Of a DNA stretch of 22,233 nt, positions 15,061 through 22,233 are shown in pieces. How positions within the stretch are numbered: the first letter of the stretch is position 1; each line of letters opens with the position of its first letter. Below the pieces are notes generated by a model. The model saw nothing but the letters and a program-made list of their open reading frames with translations. It made no database searches and had not been told where the DNA came from. The stretch is from CAYZBM01 sp964476705 (GTDB taxonomy: Bacteria > Pseudomonadota > Alphaproteobacteria > Rickettsiales > UBA6187). The stretch lies in NCBI GenBank assembly GCA_964476705.1, contig CAYZBM010000028.1, positions 1 to 22,233 of the forward strand. The letters run 5' to 3'. The position numbers and the translations under genes were made by a program.

Positions 15061-15101
15061 TCAAGCGGTCTATGGATTATTTACCGCCATAGACTGCTTG
15101 A
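15061..15101. terminator. Bidirectional hairpin terminator between the EF-hand gene and rodA
   Basis: TCAAGCGGTCTATGG and CCATAGACTGCTTGA form a 15-bp stem with a single G-U wobble and an 11-base loop. It sits in the 58-bp gap between two convergent genes, the expected place for a shared terminator. U tracts on both sides are weak, so stem stability would have to do most of the work. Confidence 0.75.
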
Positions 15102-15109
15102 TGCTTTAA

Positions 15110-16228
15110 CTAATTTAATTCCTCATTACTATGTAAATCAATATTAAGTAATATACCTAATATTACCATCATCGTAGCCATTATTGTTCCTCCATATGAA
15201 AGTAATGGCAAAGGAGCACCAACTACCGGTAAAATCCCCATAACCATACCAATATTCACAAATACATGGAATGAAAAAATACTTACCATACCAAAAGCAA
15301 GTAGCCGTCCAAAATGATTATTTGAGCGAATAGCTATTACTAAACCAAAAATAAAAATAATTAAATATAATAAAATTAATACTAATCCCCCGATAAAGCC
15401 AAATTCTTCAGAAAACATAGTAAAAATAAAATCTGTTTGTTTTTCCGGTAAAAAACTTAACTGACTTTGACTACCATGTAAAAAACCTTTACCCAAAAAA
15501 CCACCAGAACCTATAGCAATTTTTGACTGCATAATATTATAACCAGCACCTAAAGGATCGCTATCTGGGTCCAGGAATATATTTACTCTTTTTTTCTGGT
15601 AATCATGCATAAAATGCCAGGCAATTGGAATAATTGCAGCTCCAAATCCTCCGGCAACTAAAAATTTCCAGATTCTAACTCCAGCAGCAAATAAAACGGA
15701 AGTGCCTACCATCAATAAAATTAAGGCTGTTCCTAAATCTGGCTGCTCAATAATCATGGCAACTGGAACTAAAATTAAAAGCCCTGGAATAATTAAATGG
15801 ATAATCCGATGAATATTAACAATACTTGCTTGATGAAAAAATTTTGCCAAAGCAAAAACTAAACATATTTTCATTAATTCTGAGGGTTGTAAAGTTACTG
15901 GACCAAATTTTATCCATCTAGTTGCTCCCATCGCCGTTACACTAAAAACATTTAAAGTAATCATGAGTAGCAGAACTATTACTACGCCATATATAAAATA
16001 AGAATATTTTAAGAGTACTTTAAGATCAATCAAAGCAATAGCAATTGCTAAAGGCAAAAGAACTAAAAATCTAATAATCTGTTTTAATGCCCAAGGTTCA
16101 AAACTAGCTTCAGCTGCTGAATATAAAACCGCAAAACCAATTAAAGAAACTACCGTAACTAGTCCAACCAATAACCAATTAAGTGACAATATTTGATTTA
16201 TAATTCCTTTTTTTGAACTAAAAAACAT
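15110..16228 (-). CDS. rodA: Peptidoglycan glycosyltransferase RodA (SEDS family)
   Basis: Integral inner-membrane enzyme that polymerises lipid II into glycan strands during lateral wall growth, working with PBP2. Length 372 with about ten hydrophobic segments fits RodA. The catalytic Asp266 is in FLPEKQTDFIFTMFSEEFG. Other SEDS markers are GATRWIKFGPVTLQPSE, EQPDLGTALI, GSGGFLGKGF and the C-terminal PLLSYGGT. It starts 21 bp after the mrdA stop, with GGAG 11 bases before its ATG, so the two form an operon with transcription from mrdA to rodA. No mreB, mreC or mreD is in the window. Its presence argues the organism makes peptidoglycan. Confidence 0.97.
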   Translation of the reverse strand: MFFSSKKGIINQILSLNWLLVGLVTVVSLIGFAVLYSAAEASFEPWALKQIIRFLVLLPLAIAIALIDLKVLLKYSYFIYGVVIVLLLMITLNVFSVTAMGATRWIKFGPVTLQPSELMKICLVFALAKFFHQASIVNIHRIIHLIIPGLLILVPVAMIIEQPDLGTALILLMVGTSVLFAAGVRIWKFLVAGGFGAAIIPIAWHFMHDYQKKRVNIFLDPDSDPLGAGYNIMQSKIAIGSGGFLGKGFLHGSQSQLSFLPEKQTDFIFTMFSEEFGFIGGLVLILLYLIIFIFGLVIAIRSNNHFGRLLAFGMVSIFSFHVFVNIGMVMGILPVVGAPLPLLSYGGTIMATMMVILGILLNIDLHSNEELN

Positions 16229-16249
16229 TTCTAATTTTACTCCGTATTG

Positions 16250-18097
16250 CTAACCTTTAGTTTCTTCATTAATTACAGCTTTATTTATATTCTGAGCTTG
16301 CTCTTCCAACTCAATGACTTTTGTCATTATATCTTTAGCCACAGGAGCTGCTGCTTGTGAGCCGGCTCCTCCATGTTCAATTACTACCGAAATAGCATAT
16401 TTAGGATTTTCAAATGGAGCAAAACCAACAAAGGATGCATGATTTTGTAATTTCTTTAAATCTTTCTCCGACATTTTGGCAAATTCTTTAGCATCTATTC
16501 GGCGTGATACTACTTGCGAAGAACCAGTTTTTCCCGCCATAGTAAAATCAACAGTTTTAAGTCTACTAGCATAAGCTGTACCCCCTTGAGCATTAATCAC
16601 GCGGTGCATTCCTTCGCGCACAATATTAAGATGTTCAGGTTTAAATTTAAGATCTTTAAATTCAGGAGTCCCACCATCTAAAGCATTATAACTTAAATAA
16701 GGTATAATTTTTTTACCAGAGGCAATTCTGGAAACCATAATTGCTAATTGGAAAGGAGTAGTTAGGACAAAACCCTGCCCGATTCCGGCATTTAAAGTAT
16801 CTCCCATCTGCCAGCTTACACCAAATCTTTTTTGTTTCCATTCTTTACTAGGAATTCTTCCAGCTTGTTGGTTAGTAATGCCAATATCACAAGTTTGGCC
16901 AAGACCAAAGTTATGCGCAGTATCATAAATAACATCTATGCCAATTTTTTTTGCAATAGTAAAAAAATAACAATTACAAGAATTTTTTATAGCATCTTCC
17001 ATATTCATATGACCATGCCCTTCTTTTTTCCAGCAATGGAATGATCTGCCGCCTAAAACAACATAGCCTGGACAAAAAACTGTTTGGCTATGGTCAATTC
17101 CTTGTGACAAACCCGCAATTGCTACCACTAATTTAAAAGTAGATCCAGGGGGATATTGATTGGTCAAAGCCTTATTAATTAGCGGCCGATTCTCATCTAC
17201 TATTAATTCTTTCCAGCCTTTATGTGATATCCCATAAGTAAATAAATTAGGATCAAAGGCTGGAATGGAAGAAATAGCTAAAATCTCTCCAGTTTTTATA
17301 TTAATTACTGTTGAACTTGCACTATCACCATCCAGTCTTTCAGAGATATATTCTTGCAAATCTTTATTAATTGTTAGTTTTACATTGTTTCCTGCTATTG
17401 GTTCTTGCCTTGAAATTTCTCGAACTGGTACACCAAAAGCATTTACTTCAACTTTTTTAATTCCTACAGTTCCACGTAAATCTTCCTCAAAAGTTTGTTC
17501 AATCCCTCCTAAGCCAACCTTAAAATCAGGATGATTAAGTAAGGGATTTTCTTTCACTTCTTCTTCAGAAGCAGCTCCAACATAACCAATAACATGGGGG
17601 GTATGATCTATCATTGGAAAATAACGCATTTGTCCAACATCAACTGATAAACCAGGAAGCTCAGCAATATTTACTTCAATTGTAGATAATTGCTCCCAAG
17701 TTAAACGTTCATATAAAATTAGTGGCCGATGCGAAGAATAAGCTTTAATTTTTTTAAGCATAATTTGATAATCATTATCACTTAAATTTAATATTTTTTG
17801 TAAATTAGCTAAAGATTGTTTAATATTCGCATCAACTGACGGATCAAACATTATACGATAATAATCTTTATTTAAGGCTAAATCCTTACCATTTTTATCA
17901 ATAATCTTACCCCGCAATGGTGGAATTAGACTTAATCTTATCCGATTACTATCTGAAGAACTTTTAAATTCTTTTTCTTTGATAATTTGCAAATAATATA
18001 ATCTGCTAATAAGGGTAAAAAATAGCGTAGCCTTAAGCCCCATAAACATAAAGGCTCTGCGCGTAAATAACCGTTTTTTAACTTTGGTATTAAACAT
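16250..18097 (-). CDS. mrdA: Penicillin-binding protein 2 (elongasome transpeptidase)
   Basis: Class B PBP that cross-links peptidoglycan during elongation, with RodA as its glycosyltransferase. One N-terminal membrane anchor (~15-36) follows a basic start, MFNTKVKKRLFTRR. The pedestal domain is ~45-230. The transpeptidase motifs are the Ser319-x-x-Lys322 box (PPGSTFKLV), SCN at 373-375 and KTG at 523-525. The CPG...HCWKK...GHGHMN segment (342-365) matches the metal-binding-like insert of PBP2. Length 615 is typical. The ~18 residues after KDIMTKVIEL form a charged tail. I see no good ribosome binding site before the ATG. It is divergent from the DoxX gene. Confidence 0.97.
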   Translation of the reverse strand: MFNTKVKKRLFTRRAFMFMGLKATLFFTLISRLYYLQIIKEKEFKSSSDSNRIRLSLIPPLRGKIIDKNGKDLALNKDYYRIMFDPSVDANIKQSLANLQKILNLSDNDYQIMLKKIKAYSSHRPLILYERLTWEQLSTIEVNIAELPGLSVDVGQMRYFPMIDHTPHVIGYVGAASEEEVKENPLLNHPDFKVGLGGIEQTFEEDLRGTVGIKKVEVNAFGVPVREISRQEPIAGNNVKLTINKDLQEYISERLDGDSASSTVINIKTGEILAISSIPAFDPNLFTYGISHKGWKELIVDENRPLINKALTNQYPPGSTFKLVVAIAGLSQGIDHSQTVFCPGYVVLGGRSFHCWKKEGHGHMNMEDAIKNSCNCYFFTIAKKIGIDVIYDTAHNFGLGQTCDIGITNQQAGRIPSKEWKQKRFGVSWQMGDTLNAGIGQGFVLTTPFQLAIMVSRIASGKKIIPYLSYNALDGGTPEFKDLKFKPEHLNIVREGMHRVINAQGGTAYASRLKTVDFTMAGKTGSSQVVSRRIDAKEFAKMSEKDLKKLQNHASFVGFAPFENPKYAISVVIEHGGAGSQAAAPVAKDIMTKVIELEEQAQNINKAVINEETKG

Positions 18098-18205
18098 TAG
18101 CTAATTTTATGAAGGATAATTTTAAAATAAAATATTATGTACACCCTTTTAAATTAAATTTATATATTTTACAAAATTCTTATTGAAATATTTTTGGCTA
18201 ATCTA

Positions 18206-18246
18206 ATTAATAGTAGATAAAGTAATGATTTACTATTAATCTACTA
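18206..18246. promoter_or_regulatory. Two overlapping inverted repeats between mrdA and doxX
   Basis: ATTAATAGTA (18206-18215) is mirrored by TACTATTAAT (18231-18240), and TAGTAGAT (18211-18218) is mirrored by ATCTACTA (18239-18246). The repeats overlap by five bases on the left and two on the right, so they can form alternative stems. They lie in the 213-bp gap between divergent genes, where an operator for both would sit. Function is inferred. Confidence 0.45.
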
Positions 18247-18310
18247 TACTTATGATCCGGTATTTTTTATAATATGTTTTTTCTAAATATAAAAATTTAC
18301 CGTATTTTTT

Positions 18311-18757
18311 ATGTATTTACTCAACTTGTTAATTTTTTGCCCTAAGCGTATTGCTAGTTATTTTGAATGGGCTGGTCCACTTATAGCCAGGATTATTGTT
18401 GGCTATACTTTTATGCTAACTGGATGGACCAAACTCCAAAACATGCCGAATATTATTGAAGTTTTTCGTGATTTAAACATTCCATATCCTGAATTTTTAG
18501 CACCATTTGTTTCTGGTTGGGAATGTTTTGGTGGTTTGTTTATAATTATTGGTCTTTTAACACGCATTAGTGGTGGAGCACTAGCCATTACTATGATTGT
18601 TGCCATTATATCTGCCAAATTAGGTGATGTAGATTCATTAGAAACTTTATTAGGTTTTGAGGAAGCAACTTATTTTGGAGTATTTACCTGGCTAGCAATA
18701 TCTGGAGCGGGCAAAGCATCTATAGATTATTTTTTAGAGCGCAAGTTTAACAAATAG
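18311..18757 (+). CDS. DoxX-family membrane protein
   Basis: A 148-residue integral membrane protein with four hydrophobic segments, near residues 24-42, 68-86, 88-104 and 120-135. The DoxX pattern is visible: RIIVGYTFMLTGWTKL near the start, then PEFLAPFVSGWECFGGLFIIIGLLTRISG, the sequence typical of the family's second and third helices. DoxX proteins are linked to membrane redox or thiol homeostasis in some bacteria, but many have no assigned reaction. The ATG at 18311 has no strong ribosome binding site. It is divergent from mrdA and ends in its own terminator. Confidence 0.88.
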   Translation: MYLLNLLIFCPKRIASYFEWAGPLIARIIVGYTFMLTGWTKLQNMPNIIEVFRDLNIPYPEFLAPFVSGWECFGGLFIIIGLLTRISGGALAITMIVAIISAKLGDVDSLETLLGFEEATYFGVFTWLAISGAGKASIDYFLERKFNK

Positions 18758-18771
18758 AAACATCAAAACAT

Positions 18772-18794
18772 AGAAAGATTTTCCATCTTTTTTT
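18772..18794 (+). terminator. Rho-independent terminator of the DoxX gene
   Basis: AGAAAGAT (18772-18779) pairs with ATCTTTTT (18785-18792), giving eight pairs including one G-U around a TTTCC loop, and merges into a run of seven T. It lies 14 bp after the stop codon. This is the clearest U-tract terminator in the window. Confidence 0.7.
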
Positions 18795-18899
18795 AAAATC
18801 CCGCTTGAAAATATTTTCTGCGCACTATATTCTTTTGTCCTCAATAAAGTAAAACCAAAGTATTTAGGGCAAAATAAAATATATAGGTAATGTTAGCAT

Positions 18900-21554
18900 A
18901 TGTGGGAGGTTTTTACTTATGGTGGTGGTGAATTTTTAGTCGAAATATTTAATGCGGTTGCAGCTTTAACAAATGGCGCCAACTATTTGAGTTTGATTAA
19001 AATTTCATTATATATTGGTTTAATTTGGGTCTTACTAATTGCTAGTTTTGAAATGAAATATGCTTATGGCGCTAAATGGTTTATCGCTTTTATTTTAATT
19101 TATAACAGCTTATTTCTTCCTAAAACTACTATTCATATCACTGATAGATTAAACCCTTCAGTTCAAGCCGCAACAATTTCTAATGTTCCTTTTGGCTTAG
19201 CTTTTTTTGCTAGTATCTCAAGTCAAATAGGTGATAGTATAACCAGAATAATGGAGCAAAATTTTTCTTTGCCTGATGATTTAAAATATCAACAACATGG
19301 AATGTTATTTGGTGTTGAGCTTTTAAGAACTATGCAAAATGTAAAAATCAGCAATTCTATTTTTGCTAGTAATTTAAGTTCTTACATGGGGCAATGTGTA
19401 TTTTATGATTTGCTATTAGGTAAATATAACTTAAATGAGCTTAAAAATTCTTCTAATATCTGGCATTTTTTAACAGTAGAAAATCAACCCTCACCTGCCC
19501 GCTCTGTTTTATATAAAGATCTGGTTAATCCTAAAAATTCAGAGATTATTACTTGTTTGGAAGCAAGCGTTAGATTTAATAATCTATGGAATAATGAGCT
19601 TAATAATACAATAAGCCTATTGGGTAAAAAATTATTTGGAGCTAGCCCAAGTGTAATTAATAATAATCAAATTATTGCTTTGCTGCCGGTCACGGCAAAT
19701 TATTTTATGGATATATCAAGCAATTCTTTAGATATTTTAAAACAACAAATTATGATTAATAGTTTTAATAATACGGCTTTAGATTTTACTGCCAAAAATC
19801 TTACTGATTCTTATACGGCAGCCAGAGCTGAACTTCAGGCCAGAAGTTCTTATGAGTCAATCTCAAGGCAAGCAGCTAAATGGGTGCCAACCTTAAAAAT
19901 AGTTTTTGAATGTTTATATTACGGAGCTTTTCCAATTGTATTTTTATTTATGCTACTGCCAACTTATGTAACTACCCTAAAATCATATTTTTTTGCGTTT
20001 ATTTGGCTACAATCATTTGCTCCACTTTATGCAATATTAAATTTAATAACTAGCGGCATCGCCAAAACAAATAACTTAAGTGCAAGTTTATTGCCCAATG
20101 GCGAACATGCTTTAACTTTATTTACTCACTCTGGCATTAATGAAGTTAATCATGATGTGGCAGTCCTTGCAGGCTATTTATCCCTCTCAATTCCCTTTAT
20201 TGCTTTAGGTTTAGCTAAAGGAACTTTAAATGTTGGCGAACTTGCAACATCAATATTATCAATCTCGCAAAAAGCCGCAACTGATGCCGCAGAAGAAGTA
20301 ACTACCGGAAATATTAGTTTAGGTAATAGCTCTATTGCTAATTATAACTTAAATAATATTAATCAAAACCGTATTGTCTCTTCAAGCTTAATTGATGATC
20401 ATTCTTTTGGCTTTAGAAATGAACAAGGTGGCTTTACTTATAGTTATGGTAAAAATAATTTAGCTTATGATCAAGGTCAGGCTATTTCTAACTTGCCAAT
20501 GTTTAATATTAAATTTTCTGACAATATTAGTAAAAATTTACAAAAAAATATTGAAGGCAAAAAAGAACAATCAGCAGAATATATAAAAAGCCGGCAAAAA
20601 TTACTAAGTAATGGTTACGCGCAAATCATCAGCCAAGCCTATAATCAAAATGCCAATAATAATAGCACTAATGATTATAGTAGTAAGTCAGGATTTGAAA
20701 ATAATCAAAGCCAGCACGATATAAAAAATTATGTAAATGCCTTAAGCCACAGCAATAATATTTCAACAACAGATGCCATAAATTTAGCAGCAGAAATGGC
20801 GGCAAAAGCGGCTATTGGCGGGGATGCAGGAGTTTTATCGGCTAATATAGGTGGGAATTTAAGCGGAAATTTAAGCCGGAATATTGCCAAAAATACTAGT
20901 GAAAGCAGCAGCGAATCAATTCAAGATAGTAAAAATTTAAATAAGATTTTAAGTGAACTAAAAGACCTGCTTAAAAATAATAATTATCATTTAAGTAATA
21001 ATAAAGGCGAAGATATTAGTGACTCGGTAAGAGCTCAGTTAAACGAAGCCGATAATTATGAAAAAAGATATAGTAATAATGAGCGTGAAATTTCAAGCCT
21101 AACTCAAAGTAAAAATCAAATCGATAGTCAGGCTCTAAGCATCGATAGGCAATTAAATCATGAATTTGTTACCGATTTTTTACCCAAACAAGATGATTAT
21201 AGCCATAGCTTAAATAACGGTGAATTTAGGAAGTTAGGCAATGATGGCGCTTTAAGAATTGTTAGCAGTAATACGCCAGAAGACAGACTGATGCTGAGTA
21301 AATATTTAAACGAATTTAAAGCGAATAAAATTATGAGTGATTTTTCTAGCCATGAGTTTAAGAGCATGTATAATGCAGTTAATCCAGGTTTGGATGACGG
21401 GGTTATTCGAGGTGATTTGACCGCGGATTTTGAGAAGCGCGGAGAGGAGATTAGGGAGAGGTTTGATGCTGATGGTGGGGATGAGGTGGATAATAGTGGG
21501 TTGGTAGATGTATATAATAAACGAAAATATCGCAAGAAAATTATTAACCAGTAG
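18900..21554 (+). CDS. traG: TraG-like mating-pair formation/stabilisation protein (F-type T4SS)
   Basis: Inner-membrane component of F-type conjugation. In F plasmid the N-terminal half is needed for pilus assembly and the periplasmic C-terminal half for mating-pair stabilisation and recognition of the entry-exclusion protein. The start MWEVFTYGGGEFLVEIFNAVAA matches the TraG N-terminus. Membrane segments lie near residues 33-50, 58-75, 335-353, 364-383 and 417-440. Residues ~440-884 are hydrophilic, Asn/Ser/Gln-rich and repetitive (for example NIGGNLSGNLSRNIAKN). Length 884 is close to F TraG (~938). Residues 828-884 use G-rich codons unlike the rest. No other tra gene is visible. The 3' end overlaps the next gene by 47 bp. 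Confidence 0.85.
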   Translation: MWEVFTYGGGEFLVEIFNAVAALTNGANYLSLIKISLYIGLIWVLLIASFEMKYAYGAKWFIAFILIYNSLFLPKTTIHITDRLNPSVQAATISNVPFGLAFFASISSQIGDSITRIMEQNFSLPDDLKYQQHGMLFGVELLRTMQNVKISNSIFASNLSSYMGQCVFYDLLLGKYNLNELKNSSNIWHFLTVENQPSPARSVLYKDLVNPKNSEIITCLEASVRFNNLWNNELNNTISLLGKKLFGASPSVINNNQIIALLPVTANYFMDISSNSLDILKQQIMINSFNNTALDFTAKNLTDSYTAARAELQARSSYESISRQAAKWVPTLKIVFECLYYGAFPIVFLFMLLPTYVTTLKSYFFAFIWLQSFAPLYAILNLITSGIAKTNNLSASLLPNGEHALTLFTHSGINEVNHDVAVLAGYLSLSIPFIALGLAKGTLNVGELATSILSISQKAATDAAEEVTTGNISLGNSSIANYNLNNINQNRIVSSSLIDDHSFGFRNEQGGFTYSYGKNNLAYDQGQAISNLPMFNIKFSDNISKNLQKNIEGKKEQSAEYIKSRQKLLSNGYAQIISQAYNQNANNNSTNDYSSKSGFENNQSQHDIKNYVNALSHSNNISTTDAINLAAEMAAKAAIGGDAGVLSANIGGNLSGNLSRNIAKNTSESSSESIQDSKNLNKILSELKDLLKNNNYHLSNNKGEDISDSVRAQLNEADNYEKRYSNNEREISSLTQSKNQIDSQALSIDRQLNHEFVTDFLPKQDDYSHSLNNGEFRKLGNDGALRIVSSNTPEDRLMLSKYLNEFKANKIMSDFSSHEFKSMYNAVNPGLDDGVIRGDLTADFEKRGEEIRERFDADGGDEVDNSGLVDVYNKRKYRKKIINQ

Positions 21555-22089
21555 AACTTATGTAGTTTTTATCAATGCAGTAATATTTATGTTACTCGTC
21601 ACTAATATATCATATGCTGACAATAATTCACCATACATGAGAACAATTTCTCCTTTTGGTATAGATATAAATACTTCAACTTTAAATGATCTTAAAAAAA
21701 AATATCAAATATTAGAGACATTTAAAGACTCTAATAAGAACTACACTGATCATCAAATAGAATTCGATAAATCTCTTGATAGAAATTTATATAGAATACA
21801 CGTAACAACTGAAAATAAAACGGGTATAGTACGGAGAGTCATATTATATTTTGGTGAATATGCTCCAGATAAATATATGGATATTATTAAAGAAAAATAT
21901 AAGAACTTCACAAAAATAAATAATAAGAATGGATCTTTTTCTATAATTATAAATGATATAATTATAGAGATAGAACAATTCCATTTTAAAAATATAAATA
22001 TGACCATTTCCTATACTGACAAGAAATACATAGAAGATTTCCATAAATCACAAAATTCAAAAGAACGAAGTATAAAGGATATGCTGTAG
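21508..22089 (+). CDS. Small exported protein of unknown family, overlapping traG
   Basis: I do not recognise the family. The 193-residue product has a clear Sec signal: an 18-residue basic N-region (RKLLTSR), the hydrophobic core VVFINAVIFMLLV, and cleavage likely after NISYA. The mature part is rich in Lys, Asn and Ile and predicted mixed alpha/beta. It includes a repeated-looking IIINDIIIEIEQ strand and a charged tail (KSQNSKERSIKDML). No lipobox Cys is present. The ATG lies within the last 16 codons of traG in another frame, so translation may be coupled. In F-like operons this slot holds traS and traT (entry exclusion). That positional hint is the only evidence for such a role; no similarity is visible. 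Confidence 0.8.
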   Translation: MYIINENIARKLLTSRTYVVFINAVIFMLLVTNISYADNNSPYMRTISPFGIDINTSTLNDLKKKYQILETFKDSNKNYTDHQIEFDKSLDRNLYRIHVTTENKTGIVRRVILYFGEYAPDKYMDIIKEKYKNFTKINNKNGSFSIIINDIIIEIEQFHFKNINMTISYTDKKYIEDFHKSQNSKERSIKDML

Positions 22090-22233
22090 TACATAGTACC
22101 CCATACTTTTTGAATTACTGCTCTTCTCTACGTAAAAAGCCGCACTATACGTCATCACTGTATAAGTTCACTAATTCGGTTCTAAATTAGGCCGTTAAGT
22201 TAAGCGGATAGATAATGATAAGTTCCGCAATCC
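22090..22233. other. Right-edge non-coding sequence
   Basis: 144 bp without a supportable gene. It starts with the palindrome GTAC-ATA-GTAC just after the preceding stop. It also holds short inverted repeats CTAATT/AATTAG and GCGGA/TCCGC near the edge. It has somewhat more G+C than the gene to its left, which could reflect the edge of a different element, but nothing specific is identifiable. Confidence 0.4.

Noticed and set aside
21197..21535. Antisense open frame over the traG tail
   Set aside because: Explained by the composition of the sense gene; low-complexity Ser/Leu translation without domain signals.
22090..22233. Possible insertion sequence end at the right edge
   Set aside because: Short palindromes only; no transposase fragment, no target duplication or terminal repeat pair that can be seen.
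1..22233. tRNA or rRNA genes
   Set aside because: I found no cloverleaf with a GTTCRA arm or any rRNA-like segment in the gaps; a covariance-model scan (tRNAscan-SE, Infernal) would settle it.

Overview
The window is AT-rich bacterial chromosome with A/T-ending codons, compact gene spacing and many housekeeping genes. The best fit is an alphaproteobacterium of the Rickettsiales or a similar intracellular lineage. This rests on the 41-residue zinc-free ribosomal protein L36, the alphaproteobacterial style of DnaK, an RpoH promoter of the alphaproteobacterial CTTG-N18-CCTATAT form in front of dnaK, oxygen-dependent HemF, an F-type TraG, and low G+C. The order-level placement is inference; no rRNA gene is present to confirm it.

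Region 1 (1-5698, all minus strand). Reading with transcription, an O-methyltransferase gene is followed by the heat-shock genes dnaK and dnaJ, and then by a large unrecognised gene that runs off the left edge. dnaK has a heat-shock promoter and a strong ribosome binding site. The dnaK-dnaJ gap holds two stem-loops.

Region 2 (5831-10528). tsaD (tRNA t6A synthesis) and rpmJ (L36) read rightward, a glutaredoxin gene reads leftward, then uvrB (excision repair) and rsmJ (16S rRNA methylation) read rightward as an ATGA-overlapping pair. A convergent csrA with a long acidic, His-containing tail ends the block.

Region 3 (10529-15101). A solitary prepilin-like gene is divergent from hemF. A small unknown gene, a thiolase gene (acetyl-CoA acetyltransferase) and a secreted EF-hand protein gene follow. 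The larger intergenic gaps here carry palindromes: a 14-bp inverted repeat at 10821-10880, a REP-like CCCGGA/TCCGGG hairpin at 13193-13211, alternative hairpins near 13063-13098, and a 15-bp hairpin terminator between the EF-hand gene and rodA.

Region 4 (15110-18757). mrdA (PBP2) and rodA form the cell-elongation peptidoglycan synthase pair on the minus strand. They are divergent from a DoxX-family membrane protein gene. The divergent gap holds two overlapping inverted repeats. A U-tract terminator closes doxX.

Region 5 (18900-22233). A lone traG-like gene (F-type conjugation, mating-pair protein) has a compositionally foreign 57-codon tail. It overlaps a gene for a small exported protein that sits where traS/traT-type entry-exclusion genes sit in F-like operons. 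No other tra gene is visible, so the system either continues beyond the right edge or is a remnant. This segment and the unknown gene at the left edge are the least explained parts of the window.
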